Shown here in pieces: positions 21,907-31,438 of a stretch of DNA of 64,000 nt. The translations under genes and the position numbers were made by a program. The stretch is taken from assembly GCA_001899285.1 (NCBI GenBank), contig MKWA01000006.1, forward strand, positions 17,378 through 81,377, written 5' to 3'. The stretch comes from Rhizobiales bacterium 64-17 (GTDB lineage Bacteria > Pseudomonadota > Alphaproteobacteria > Rhizobiales > Xanthobacteraceae). The stretch's first letter is position 1; each line of letters begins with the position of its first letter. Under the pieces are notes generated by a model. The model had not been told where the DNA came from and searched no databases. It worked only from the letters and a program-made list of their open reading frames with translations.

Positions 21907-23721
21907 ATGGCCCCGCCGCTCCTGCAACTTAAATCCATCGCGCTCACCTTTGGCGGCACGCCGCTGCTGGAGGATGCCGAGCTATCGGTGGCGGCCGGCG
22001 AGCGCGTCTGTCTGGTCGGTCGCAACGGGTCCGGTAAATCGACGCTGCTGAAGATCGCCGCCGGCACGGTGGCGCCGGACAGGGGCAGCGTGTTCGTGCA
22101 GCCCGGCGCGAGCCTGCGCTACCTGTCGCAGGAGCCGGATTTCGGCGATGCGCCGACGACCCTGGCTTATGTGGAAGCCGGTCTCAACGACGACGGCCTG
22201 CACCGCGCGCGGATGATGCTCGATGCGGTCGGTCTGCGCGGCGATGAAAATCCGGCGGCGTTGTCCGGCGGCGAGGCGCGCCGCGCGGCGCTGGCGAAGG
22301 TGCTGGCGCCCGAGCCGGATATCCTGCTGCTCGACGAGCCGACTAACCATCTCGATCTATCCACTATCGAATGGCTGGAGCGCGAACTGGACGGCCTGCG
22401 CACCGCGCTTGTCCTGATCAGCCACGACCGGCGCTTCCTCTCCAATCTGTCGCGCAGCACCGTGTGGCTCGACCGCGGGCGGACCAAACGGGTCGAGCGC
22501 GGCTTTGCCGATTTTGAAAGCTGGCGCGACGAGGTGCTGGCGGAGGAGGAGCGCGACCTGCACAAGCTCGGCCGCAAGATCGTCGCCGAGGAGCACTGGC
22601 TGCGCTACGGCGTCTCCGGCCGCCGCAAGCGCAATGTCCGCCGGCTCGCGGCGCTGCAGGATTTGCGGCAGGCGCGGCGCACCCATCGCGGGCCGGAAGG
22701 CCGCGTCACCATGGCGTCGAGCGAGGCGGATGCCTCCGGCGCGCTGGTGATCGAGGCGCGCGACATCGCCAAGAGCTATGGCGACCGCGCCATCGTCGGA
22801 AAATTCTCGACGCGCACCTTGCGCGGAGACCGCGTCGGCATTGTCGGCCCGAACGGCAGCGGCAAGACCACGCTGGTGTCGATGCTCATCGGTGCGCTGG
22901 CGCCGGACAGCGGTACGGTCAAGATCGGTGCGACGGTGGAGATGGCGACGCTGACGCAGCATCGCGACAGTCTCGATCCGACGACCACGGTGGCCGACGC
23001 GCTCACCGGCGGTTCCGGCGACAGCGTGCTGATCGGCGGCGAGCGCCGCCATGTGGTCGGCTATCTCAAGGACTTCCTGTTTGCACCGGAGCAGGCGCGT
23101 ACGCCGCTCGGCAAGCTCTCAGGCGGCGAGCGCGGGCGGCTGATGCTGGCGCAGGTGCTGGCCAAGCCGTCGAATCTCCTCGTGCTCGACGAGCCGACCA
23201 ACGATCTCGATATGGAAACGCTCGACGTGCTTGAGGGCATGCTCGGCGATTACGCCGGCACCGTGCTGCTGATCAGTCACGACCGCGATTTCCTCGACCG
23301 GCTGGTGACCAGCGTGATCGTGCCGGAAGGCGATGGCCGCTGGACCGAATATGCCGGCGGTTACACCGACATGCTGGCGCAGCGTGGCGAGGATTTGACG
23401 CGCACCAAGCCGGCCAAAGAGCCAAACAAGGCGAAGGCTGAAAAGGTTGTCACGGAACCGGTGCCGGCTGCCATGCGCAAACGCAAGCTCAGCTTCAACG
23501 AGAAGCACGCACTGGAAACGCTGCCGAAAACCATCGCTGATCTGGAAAAGCAGGCGCAGACCTTGCAGCAGCAGCTCGACGACCCGTCGCTGTTCACCCG
23601 CGACCGCGCGGCGTTCGACAAGGCGACGCAGGCGCTGGGCGAGGTGCAGACGAAACTCGCGGAGGCGGAAGAGCGCTGGCTCGAACTAGAAATCCTGCGC
23701 GAAGAGATCGACAGTCAGTAA
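21907..23721 (+). CDS. uup: ABC-F family ATPase (Uup-like)
   Basis: Two ABC ATPase domains (GRNGSGKST, LSGGEARRAALAKVL; GPNGSGKTT, LSGGERGRLMLAQVL) and C-terminal coiled coil. Confidence 0.9.
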   Translation: MAPPLLQLKSIALTFGGTPLLEDAELSVAAGERVCLVGRNGSGKSTLLKIAAGTVAPDRGSVFVQPGASLRYLSQEPDFGDAPTTLAYVEAGLNDDGLHRARMMLDAVGLRGDENPAALSGGEARRAALAKVLAPEPDILLLDEPTNHLDLSTIEWLERELDGLRTALVLISHDRRFLSNLSRSTVWLDRGRTKRVERGFADFESWRDEVLAEEERDLHKLGRKIVAEEHWLRYGVSGRRKRNVRRLAALQDLRQARRTHRGPEGRVTMASSEADASGALVIEARDIAKSYGDRAIVGKFSTRTLRGDRVGIVGPNGSGKTTLVSMLIGALAPDSGTVKIGATVEMATLTQHRDSLDPTTTVADALTGGSGDSVLIGGERRHVVGYLKDFLFAPEQARTPLGKLSGGERGRLMLAQVLAKPSNLLVLDEPTNDLDMETLDVLEGMLGDYAGTVLLISHDRDFLDRLVTSVIVPEGDGRWTEYAGGYTDMLAQRGEDLTRTKPAKEPNKAKAEKVVTEPVPAAMRKRKLSFNEKHALETLPKTIADLEKQAQTLQQQLDDPSLFTRDRAAFDKATQALGEVQTKLAEAEERWLELEILREEIDSQ

Positions 23722-23722
23722 C

Positions 23723-23878
23723 TCAGGCAATCGGCTTGTCGTTCTCGTCGAACAGGATGCGTTCGGCGGCGCCGTCGAGGTCGTCGTACTGGCCGTTGCG
23801 CAGCGTCCACATGAAGGCGCCGAGCCCGGCGAGACCGAGTGCCAGCGCGATCGGGACTAGATACAGGAAATCGCTCAT
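23723..23878 (-). CDS. ccoS: cbb3-type cytochrome oxidase assembly protein CcoS
   Basis: Short ORF not in the track: MSDFLYLVPIALALGLAGLGAFMWTLRNGQYDDLDGAAERILFDENDKPIA; ATGA-type overlap with ccoI. Confidence 0.9.
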   Translation of the reverse strand: MSDFLYLVPIALALGLAGLGAFMWTLRNGQYDDLDGAAERILFDENDKPIA

Positions 23879-26109
23879 GGTGCGGCCTCCGCAAGGACAG
23901 GGCGGACAGAGCTGGTAGCCTGCGGCCGCGGCGCGTCCGGCGCGCGCACGCGCAACGCATTGGCGACCACCAGCAGCGACGAGCCCGACATGGCGATGGC
24001 CGCGACCAGCGGCGTGACGTGGCCGAGCACGGCGATCGGCACGGCGATCGTGTTGTAGGCAATGGCGAGCGCGAGGTTCTGCCGGATCAGCCGCGCCGCA
24101 TCGCGTGCCACGGCGATGGCTTGCGGGACCGCGCGCAGATCGTCGCGCAGGAACACGAGATCGGCGGCGTTGCGGCCGACATCGGCGGCAGAGGCCGTCG
24201 CCATCGACGCATGTGCCGCTGCGAGCGCCGGCGCATCATTGAGGCCGTCGCCGACCATCAGCACGCGATGGCCTTGTTCGGCGAGCGCCGCGAGATGCAA
24301 GGCTTTGCCAGCGGGTGTGACTTCGGCGCTGTGCCGCACGCCGAGCGTTTCCGCGAGCGCGCTGACGCGGCTGTCGCGGTCGCCGGACAGGATTTCGACC
24401 GGCAATCCGCTGGTGGTGAGTGCGCGCATGGTTTCGTGCGCGCCCGGCCGCAGCCGGTCGTCGAACCGGAACGCGGCGAGGAGTATGCCGTCGCGGGTCA
24501 GCGCCACGCCATCGTCGCCGGTGTCAGCGCCGGCCCAGCCCGGCCGACCGAGCCGGATGACGGACGATCCGTCGCGCGCTTCGAGGCCGAAGCCGGGATG
24601 CTCGGTGACGTCGTGCAGTGCCGGTGCAGTCGTGTGGTCGGCGGCAGCGGTCAGCGCGCGTGAATAAGGATGCCGCGAATGCGCGGCGAGCGCGCCGGCC
24701 AGCACCAGCGTCTGCGGCGTCATGTCATGGCCGTTGACGAGCCGCGGCTCGCCGAATGTCAGCGTGCCGGTCTTGTCGAAGACCACGGTGTCGACGGTGG
24801 CGAGCCGCTCCAGCGCGCTGCCGTCCTTCACCATGATGCCACGGTCGAACAGCCGCCGCGCGGCGACCACCTGCACCATCGGCACGGCGAGGCCGAGCGC
24901 GCAGGGGCAGGTGATGATCAGGACAGCAATGGCGATAGTCAGCGCGCGATGTACATCGCCCGAGACCATCATCCAGCCGACGAAGGTGAGGAACGCCGCC
25001 GTGTGCACGACCGGCGCATAAAGCTGCGCGGCTCGGTCGGCGATGCGGCGATAGCGCGAGCGGCCGGATTCGGCGGCTTCCATCATCCGCATCATTTCGG
25101 CGAGGAAGGAATCCTTTGCGGCCGCCGTCGCCGTGAGAGTCAGCGGCCCGGTGAGGTTGAGCATGCCGGCCTGCAGCGTCGCGCCCGCTGCGGCGCGCTG
25201 CGGCACGCTCTCGCCGGTGACCAGCGATCCGTCAATGTCGGACGTGCCACTGGCAACGATGCCATCGATCGGAACGCGCTCGCCGGCAGCAACGAGCAGC
25301 ATCATGCCGGGCACGATCTCGGTGATCGGGCGATAAATGCGGCGGCCGTCTGCCTCCAGCACCATGGCGCCGCGCGCGGCGAGGCGGGCAAGCCCTTTCA
25401 CGGCCGCGCGGGCGCGGTCGCGCATCATGTGATCGAGGGTGCGGCCGATCAGCAGGAAGAACAGCAGCGTGATTGCCGCGTCAAAATAAGCGTGCGGCCC
25501 GCGCGTCGCGGTTTCGTACAGGCTCAACCCGAAAGCGAGCAACACGCCGATCGAGATCGGCACATCCATGTTGGTGCGGCCGTGGCGCAGCGCCTGCCAC
25601 GCCGAGCGGAAGAAGATGCGGCCGGAATAGGCGAGTGCCGGCAAAGCGAGTGCGGCGGAAATCCAGTGGAACAGATCACGCGTCTCGCCGTCGGCGCCGG
25701 ACCAGACCGAAACCGAGAGGAGCATGATGTTCATGGCGGCGAAGCCTGCCACCGCCAAGGCGCGGATCAGTTCGCTGCGCGCGGTGTCCTCGTCGCGCGC
25801 CACCGGATCGGCGAGGTGCGCCGCATAGCCGAGCCGACCAAGGGTTTCGAGAAACGGCGGCGGTGTCTCGCCGGTGGCCCAGCGGACGGTGACGCGCCGG
25901 GTCGAGAGGTTGACGCGCGCATGACTGATGCCCGGCATTGTCCCGAGCGCGCTCTCGATGGTGCGGATGCAGGCGCCACAATGGATGCCGGGCACAGAGA
26001 GTTCGGTTTGCCGTTCGCCATTGCCGGCGTCGTGGCTCGCGAGCTGCACCTCCTCCGCCGCCGGCAAAGCCGGCGTGATGCTGTCAACGGAGGGGGCGCA
26101 GCAGCTCAT
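23875..26109 (-). CDS. ccoI: Heavy-metal (Cu) translocating P-type ATPase, CcoI/FixI
   Basis: PGIHCGACIRTIESAL metal-binding domain, CPC in TCPCALGLAVP, DKTGTLTFGEP, MVGDGLNDAPAL. Confidence 0.93.
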   Translation of the reverse strand: MSCCAPSVDSITPALPAAEEVQLASHDAGNGERQTELSVPGIHCGACIRTIESALGTMPGISHARVNLSTRRVTVRWATGETPPPFLETLGRLGYAAHLADPVARDEDTARSELIRALAVAGFAAMNIMLLSVSVWSGADGETRDLFHWISAALALPALAYSGRIFFRSAWQALRHGRTNMDVPISIGVLLAFGLSLYETATRGPHAYFDAAITLLFFLLIGRTLDHMMRDRARAAVKGLARLAARGAMVLEADGRRIYRPITEIVPGMMLLVAAGERVPIDGIVASGTSDIDGSLVTGESVPQRAAAGATLQAGMLNLTGPLTLTATAAAKDSFLAEMMRMMEAAESGRSRYRRIADRAAQLYAPVVHTAAFLTFVGWMMVSGDVHRALTIAIAVLIITCPCALGLAVPMVQVVAARRLFDRGIMVKDGSALERLATVDTVVFDKTGTLTFGEPRLVNGHDMTPQTLVLAGALAAHSRHPYSRALTAAADHTTAPALHDVTEHPGFGLEARDGSSVIRLGRPGWAGADTGDDGVALTRDGILLAAFRFDDRLRPGAHETMRALTTSGLPVEILSGDRDSRVSALAETLGVRHSAEVTPAGKALHLAALAEQGHRVLMVGDGLNDAPALAAAHASMATASAADVGRNAADLVFLRDDLRAVPQAIAVARDAARLIRQNLALAIAYNTIAVPIAVLGHVTPLVAAIAMSGSSLLVVANALRVRAPDAPRPQATSSVRPVLAEAAP

Positions 26110-26110
26110 C

Positions 26111-26914
26111 TCAATCCTTCTGAACGATGTCGCCGCGCAGCGCGCGGTAGGCGTGCCAGGTGCCGTGGCCGAGCACCGGGAAGACGACGATCAGGCCGAC
26201 CAGACCGGTGGCGAGGCAGAACAGGAACAGCGCCAGCACGATCGCGCCCCAGGTGAACAGGGCCGGCAGGTTGTGCCACACGAGCGCGACGCTGGTCCCC
26301 ATGGCTGTGAGTGCGTCGACGCGCTCGTTCAGCAGCATCGGGATCGAGAACGCGCTGATGGCGAACGAGAAGGCAGCAAACAGCGCGCCGACCACGCCGC
26401 CGACCAGCAGCATCGCCCAGCCTTCCGGCGTGGTGAACAGCATTGGCGCGATGTGATCGAGGCCGGGGAACGGTCGCAGCCCGAAGAACAGCGCGTAGAT
26501 GATCACCGCGGCGCGCATCCACAGCAGCATGAGGAGGCACAGCAGCACGCCGGTGAACAGGATCTGTCCGCCGGAAGCCGGCCTGACGAAGATCATGCGC
26601 ATCAGGCTGACCGGCTCGCCGGCGGCAAGCCGCCGGCTCTTTTCATAGAGGCCGATCGCCACCACCGGGCCGACCACCATGAAGCCGGCGAACGCCGGAA
26701 ACAGGATGTAGTCCCAGCCGAACCAGATCAGGCTGGCGACAGTGGTGAGCGACACCACGAATACGATCAGACCGTAGGTAAGGCTTGCATTCGCACGCGT
26801 GCAGGTGTCGTGCCAGCCCTGGGCCAGCCAGCGGAAGGCCACGCCGGCGGGAAGATTACGCTTCCAGCGCTCGGGATGCGGCGCGGGCGGGAAGACTGCG
26901 GGGATCGTGGTCAT
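26111..26914 (-). CDS. DUF2189 domain-containing membrane protein
   Basis: GWHDTCTRANASLTYGLIVFVVSLTTV...GPVVAIGLYEKSRRLAAGE...FAISAFSIPMLLNERVDALTAM; located in the cco cluster. Confidence 0.8.
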   Translation of the reverse strand: MTTIPAVFPPAPHPERWKRNLPAGVAFRWLAQGWHDTCTRANASLTYGLIVFVVSLTTVASLIWFGWDYILFPAFAGFMVVGPVVAIGLYEKSRRLAAGEPVSLMRMIFVRPASGGQILFTGVLLCLLMLLWMRAAVIIYALFFGLRPFPGLDHIAPMLFTTPEGWAMLLVGGVVGALFAAFSFAISAFSIPMLLNERVDALTAMGTSVALVWHNLPALFTWGAIVLALFLFCLATGLVGLIVVFPVLGHGTWHAYRALRGDIVQKD

Positions 26915-26949
26915 CGTTAGTCTCTTCTCTGCAGCTTGAGAACGACGGA

Positions 26950-27159
26950 TTAGCGGCTGGTGCAGGCGGAACGTGCGGCGGCGAACTGACCGGCCGCGGC
27001 GCTGCCGCTGCGGACATGGTCGACGCAGTCGGGCTGCGACTGCGTCGCGACGTAGACGAGATGAGCGTTGGCGCCGAGCACCAGCAGCAGTGCGGCGCCG
27101 ATGCCAAACCAGAACGCGAGTCGGTAAGGCGAAATGCCGAGAGTCGTGTTGCTGGTCAT
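26950..27159 (-). CDS. 69-aa single-TM small protein in cco cluster, function unknown
   Basis: MTSNTTLGISPYRLAFWFGIGAALLLVLGANAHLVYVATQSQPDCVDHVRSGSAAAGQFAAARSACTSR; 4-bp overlap with ccoP stop. Confidence 0.75.
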   Translation of the reverse strand: MTSNTTLGISPYRLAFWFGIGAALLLVLGANAHLVYVATQSQPDCVDHVRSGSAAAGQFAAARSACTSR

Positions 27160-28061
27160 TGCTTCGCCTCCTGAGAGTTTTTCTTGCGCAGATCGACGAG
27201 ATAGAGCGTCAGGATCTTGCGATCGAGTAGCGACAACCGGCCTTCCCAGGACGGCATGTGGCCCTGCCGGCCACCCCAGACGGTGGTGAAGATCGATTGC
27301 GCGTCGCCGCCATAGATCCAGAACGGATCGGTGAGATCGGGTGCGCCGGCTTCGGTGCTGCCCTTGCCGCTCTCGCCGTGGCAGGAGACGCAGTTGGCGG
27401 CGAATAAGGTTTTGCCGGCGGCAATCTCCTGCGGTGTTGCGTCCTTCGCTGTGGCCGGGTTCGACAGCGTGCGTACATAGGCGACGACGTTGTCGATCTC
27501 GTTGCGCTTGAGCACGCCGTCGCGGCCGAACGCCAGCATCTGCGAGACACGGGTCTTGGGATGCGTGGCATTGATGCCGACGCTGATGGTTTCGGCGATG
27601 GCGTTGGTATCGCCGCCCCACAGCCAGCTATTGCCGACAAGGCTCGGGAAGCCTTTGCCGCCCTTGTTGCCGTCGGCGCGCAGGCCGTGACACACGGCGC
27701 AATTATCGCCGAACAATGTATGCCCGGTCTGCCGCACGATCTGCATCAGTTGTGGGTCGGCTTCGACCTGCTGGTGGGATTCGGTTTCGATCCGCTTGCT
27801 CCAGGTCGCGCGGTCGAGCGCGGCTTCCTGCAATTTTTCCGCGACGGTGGCGCGCTGATCGATGCCGAGCAGCCCCCTGGTGTAGCTCACGCCGAGCGGC
27901 CAGGCCGGCATCAACACCCAGTAGCCGAGCGAGAACAGCGCGGTGACGATCAGGAAGAAGTACACCACGCGCGGCACCGGCGTGTTCAGCTCGGTGATGC
28001 CGTTCCATTCGTGGCCGGTGGTCAAATAACCGGTATGCGGATCGCGTTGCTCGACGCTCAT
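27156..28061 (-). CDS. ccoP: cbb3 oxidase diheme cytochrome c subunit CcoP/FixP
   Basis: Two CxxCH motifs (CAVCHGL, CVSCHGE), N-terminal YDGITELNTPVPR-like HEWNGITELNTPVPRVVYF. Confidence 0.95.
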   Translation of the reverse strand: MSVEQRDPHTGYLTTGHEWNGITELNTPVPRVVYFFLIVTALFSLGYWVLMPAWPLGVSYTRGLLGIDQRATVAEKLQEAALDRATWSKRIETESHQQVEADPQLMQIVRQTGHTLFGDNCAVCHGLRADGNKGGKGFPSLVGNSWLWGGDTNAIAETISVGINATHPKTRVSQMLAFGRDGVLKRNEIDNVVAYVRTLSNPATAKDATPQEIAAGKTLFAANCVSCHGESGKGSTEAGAPDLTDPFWIYGGDAQSIFTTVWGGRQGHMPSWEGRLSLLDRKILTLYLVDLRKKNSQEAKQ

Positions 28062-28246
28062 GGTTTATCCTTTGCCGTCGTCTCCGGCCTGTCGTCGTCC
28101 TCAAGAATCGATGTGGCCGCGTGCTGGAATCGCGCGCGATTGGCAGGCCAGAACGTGTAGACGAGCACCGCGATGGAGAGTGCGATCAGGTAGAAAAGCC
28201 CGAATGACTTCGCGAGCCAGACAGTGAAGTTGTGATCAAGGTCCAT
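28058..28246 (-). CDS. ccoQ: cbb3 oxidase subunit CcoQ/FixQ
   Basis: Short single-TM protein ending VLVYTFWPANRARFQHAA between ccoO and ccoP. Confidence 0.9.
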   Translation of the reverse strand: MDLDHNFTVWLAKSFGLFYLIALSIAVLVYTFWPANRARFQHAATSILEDDDRPETTAKDKP

Positions 28247-28248
28247 GA

Positions 28249-29022
28249 TTACTTCCCGCTGGTTGTCTTGACCGGCACCTGCGCCGGCGCAGTCAGCGCC
28301 GCGACCGGTTTGCTGGCGACAGGGGTCAGGCGGCCGAGTACCTGCAGATAGGCGACGACCGCATCCATCTCGGTCAGCCGGCCCGGACGGCTATCGAAGG
28401 CGCGGACGGTGGTGTCCTTGCCGTAACGCTTGCTGACGCCTTCCGCCTGCGGCGTGTCCGGCGCGGCCTGGCCATAGGCGTCCGCCGGCGCGTTGGCGAT
28501 CATCTCGTCGGTATAGGGCACGCCGACCTTGCGCAGCGCCTTGAGATGCAGGCCGAGGTCCGCCGTCTCCAGTTCGTTCCGCAGCAACCAGCGATAGGCC
28601 GGCATCACCGATTCCGGCACCACGTCGCGTGGATTGTTAAGATGCGCGACGTGCCAGTCGTCGGAATATTTCTCGCCGATACGGGCAAGGTCCGGGCCGG
28701 TGCGCTTCGAGCCCCACAGCATTGGATGGTCGTATTTGGATTCGACCGCCAGCGAGTAGGGGCCGTAACGTTCCACTTCGTCGCGCAGGGTGCGGATCAT
28801 CTGCGAGTGGCAGGCATAGCAACCCTCGCGGATATAGATGTTGCGGCCGGCGAGTTCGAGCGGCGTATAGACCCGCATGTCCGGCGCATCCTCCACCGTC
28901 TGGTGGATGGTGAACAACGGCGCGATCTCGACGAGGCCGCCGATCGAGGCGACGGCAACGATGGCGAGCACCAGTCCGATCGCCTTGCGTTCGAGTTTGT
29001 AGTGAAATCCGAAAACCGACAT
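28249..29022 (-). CDS. ccoO: cbb3 oxidase monoheme cytochrome c subunit CcoO/FixO
   Basis: YTPLELAGRNIYIREGCYACHSQMIRTLRDEVERYGPYSLAVESKYDHPMLWGSKRTGPDLARIG. Confidence 0.95.
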   Translation of the reverse strand: MSVFGFHYKLERKAIGLVLAIVAVASIGGLVEIAPLFTIHQTVEDAPDMRVYTPLELAGRNIYIREGCYACHSQMIRTLRDEVERYGPYSLAVESKYDHPMLWGSKRTGPDLARIGEKYSDDWHVAHLNNPRDVVPESVMPAYRWLLRNELETADLGLHLKALRKVGVPYTDEMIANAPADAYGQAAPDTPQAEGVSKRYGKDTTVRAFDSRPGRLTEMDAVVAYLQVLGRLTPVASKPVAALTAPAQVPVKTTSGK

Positions 29023-29026
29023 GATC

Positions 29027-30712
29027 TTACTCCCCCGGCTGCAAGGCTGGGATATTGGCAGGGACATCGGCCGGCAGGCCGCCGGCGAGAACGGGATCGG
29101 GCCGTTCGCTGACCTTGGCCGCTGCGCCTTCCGGGGCCGTGCGGATCGTCATCCAGATGTTGTAGGCGCCGATCACTGCGCCGATCAGGAAGAACAGGCC
29201 GCCGATCGCGCGGGCGATGTAGTAGGGGTGCATCGCCACCAGCGAGTCGATGAACGAGTAGGCGAGCCTGCCGCTCTCGTTATAGGTCCGCCACATCAGC
29301 CCCTGGATGATGCCGGAGTTCCACATCGCGAAGACGTAGATGAGCGTGCCGGCGAGCGCGAGCCAGAAATGCGCCTCGACCAGACGTGCGGAGTACATCG
29401 CCTCGCGCTTCCACAGCCAAGGCACCGCGGCGTAGATCGAGCCGAAGGTGATCATCGCCACCCAGCCGAGCGCGCCGGCATGGACGTGGCCGACAGTCCA
29501 GTCGGTGTAATGCGAGAGCGAGTTGACCGAGCGGATTGCCATGAACGATCCCTCGAAGGTCGACAATCCGTAAAATACGGCGGCGACCATCATGAAGCGC
29601 AGCGTCGCGTCGTCGCGCACCTTGTGCCAGGCGCCATTGAGCGTCATCAGCGCGTTGCCGGCGGAGGCCCAGGACGGCACCAGCAACATCACCGAGAAGG
29701 TCATGCCCAGCGTCTGCACCCAGTGCGGTAGCGCGGTGTAATGCAGGTGGTGCGAGCCCGCCCACATGTAGAAGAAGGTGATGCCCCAGAAGCTGATGAT
29801 CGACAGCCGGTAGGAATAGATCGGCCGGCCGGCGCGCTTCGGCATGAAGTAATACATCATGCCGAGGAAGCCCGCGGTGAGGAAGAACGCCACCGCGTTG
29901 TGGCCGTACCACCATTGCGTCATCGCATCCTGCACGCCGGAGAAGGCTGAATAGCTCTTGGCGGAGCCGAACGAGATCGGCATCGCCAGGTTGTTGACGA
30001 TGTGCAGGATCGCCACCACCAGGATAAACGCCATGTAGTACCAGTTGGCGACGTAGATATGCGGTTCCTTACGCCGCATCAGCACGCGCAGATACAGCAC
30101 GAAGTAAGTGACCCAGACGATCACCAGCCAGATGTCGGCGTACCATTCCGGCTCGGCATATTCCTTCGACTGGGTGATGCCCATCAGGTAGCCGGAGGCG
30201 GCGAGCAAGCAGAACAGGTTGTAGCCGAGCAGCACGAACCATGGCGTGAGCTGGTCCGGCAGTCGCGTGCGGCAGGTGCGCTGCATCACATAGAACGAGG
30301 TAGCGATCAGCGCGTTGCCGCCGAAGCCGAAGATCACGCCGGAGGTGTGCACCGGGCGGAGCCGTCCGAAGCTGGCCCAGCCGGCGTCGAAGGTGAGATC
30401 GGGATAGGCGAGCAGGGTCGCCACCCAGACGCCGACGAACATACCGATCACGGCCCAGATCATCGCCAGGATGATGCCGACCTTGCTCGGATCGTCGTAG
30501 TAGCGGGTCAGGCGGTCGGCGCCCGGCTCCGGCGCGTAATAGCCCGACATCACGCCGAACAGGCCGAGCACGCCGGCGAGGAGCACGATCCATCCCTGCG
30601 GGCCGAGCAGATCGCCGTGACCGGCGATCGCCATCGACAGCCCCCACAGGACGATGAACAGCAGGATGATGAGCGCGGATTGGCGCTCGCTGACGGTCAG
30701 TTGGCCGATCAT
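29027..30712 (-). CDS. ccoN: cbb3 oxidase catalytic subunit I CcoN/FixN
   Basis: WYGHNAVAFFLTAGFLGMMYYFMPKRAGRPIYSYRLSIISFWGITFFYMWAGSHHLHYTALPHWVQTLG; start MIGQLTV at 30712. Confidence 0.95.
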   Translation of the reverse strand: MIGQLTVSERQSALIILLFIVLWGLSMAIAGHGDLLGPQGWIVLLAGVLGLFGVMSGYYAPEPGADRLTRYYDDPSKVGIILAMIWAVIGMFVGVWVATLLAYPDLTFDAGWASFGRLRPVHTSGVIFGFGGNALIATSFYVMQRTCRTRLPDQLTPWFVLLGYNLFCLLAASGYLMGITQSKEYAEPEWYADIWLVIVWVTYFVLYLRVLMRRKEPHIYVANWYYMAFILVVAILHIVNNLAMPISFGSAKSYSAFSGVQDAMTQWWYGHNAVAFFLTAGFLGMMYYFMPKRAGRPIYSYRLSIISFWGITFFYMWAGSHHLHYTALPHWVQTLGMTFSVMLLVPSWASAGNALMTLNGAWHKVRDDATLRFMMVAAVFYGLSTFEGSFMAIRSVNSLSHYTDWTVGHVHAGALGWVAMITFGSIYAAVPWLWKREAMYSARLVEAHFWLALAGTLIYVFAMWNSGIIQGLMWRTYNESGRLAYSFIDSLVAMHPYYIARAIGGLFFLIGAVIGAYNIWMTIRTAPEGAAAKVSERPDPVLAGGLPADVPANIPALQPGE

Positions 30713-30820
30713 CGGCTTTTTCCTCGACTTGGTTCGGAACCGGGTGCCATCTTCTGCATGGATATCGATCTCTGGTAACCGGTTGCGGGCCGACATGTAG
30801 CGTGCCGACCGGCAAAAACC

Positions 30821-30834
30821 TTGCGCCAGCGCAA
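30821..30834. promoter_or_regulatory. FixK/FNR-type box (anaerobox)
   Basis: TTGCGCCAGCGCAA, matches the TTG(A/C)-N6-(T/G)CAA FixK2-type consensus; 109 bp upstream of the ccoN start codon. Confidence 0.75.
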
Positions 30835-30934
30835 ACCGCCACCGGCGCGACCGTGGCAGGATTGCGCGAGCAGCCGATCGGCGCAAGTTCGTGCGGCGGC
30901 TGGAAGTCCGATCACGCAGGAGCTTCGTGCGGTG

Positions 30935-31432
30935 ATGTCAGTTCAACAGGACGCCGTCGACCCGGATCAGGGCGGATGCGCCAATATGGCGCTGCTGGCT
31001 TTGGTGATGCTGTGGATTGGCACGTTGCTCGGCGTCTCGTTCCTGGCGACACCGGCGAAATTCCTGGCGCCCAGCCTGACGCTGCCCGTCGCGCTCGACG
31101 TTGGTCGCCAGACCTTTGCGGTCTTCAATAAAATTGAATGGGTTTACATCGTGGTCTGCGCTCTGCTGATCGCAATCGGACCGCGCAACCGGCTTGGTTC
31201 GGCGGGACTGGTGGCCGTCGCGATACTGTCTGCGCTGCAGATGGGATGGTTGCTGCCGGAGCTGGACGTGCGCGTCGGCACCATCATCGCGGGAGGCCAG
31301 CCGCCGGCTTCGCCGCTGCATCATCTCTATATCGTCGCCGAGGTCGCCAAGCTGGTCGCGCTTGGCATGGTGGCGGTAACGGCGGCGCGCCGCCTTCTCG
31401 CCGGTCAGCGGCTGGCGCCCGCACCCGCGTGA
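30935..31432 (+). CDS. Hypothetical four-TM membrane protein
   Basis: MSVQQDAVDPDQGGCANMALLALVMLWIGTLLGVSFLATPAKF...; start is one option within ORF 30821..31432. Confidence 0.65.
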   Translation: MSVQQDAVDPDQGGCANMALLALVMLWIGTLLGVSFLATPAKFLAPSLTLPVALDVGRQTFAVFNKIEWVYIVVCALLIAIGPRNRLGSAGLVAVAILSALQMGWLLPELDVRVGTIIAGGQPPASPLHHLYIVAEVAKLVALGMVAVTAARRLLAGQRLAPAPA

Positions 31433-31438
31433 TGCGGC

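Noticed and set aside
24670-26256. 528-aa plus-strand ORF
   Set aside because: Antisense to ccoI; no domain motif.
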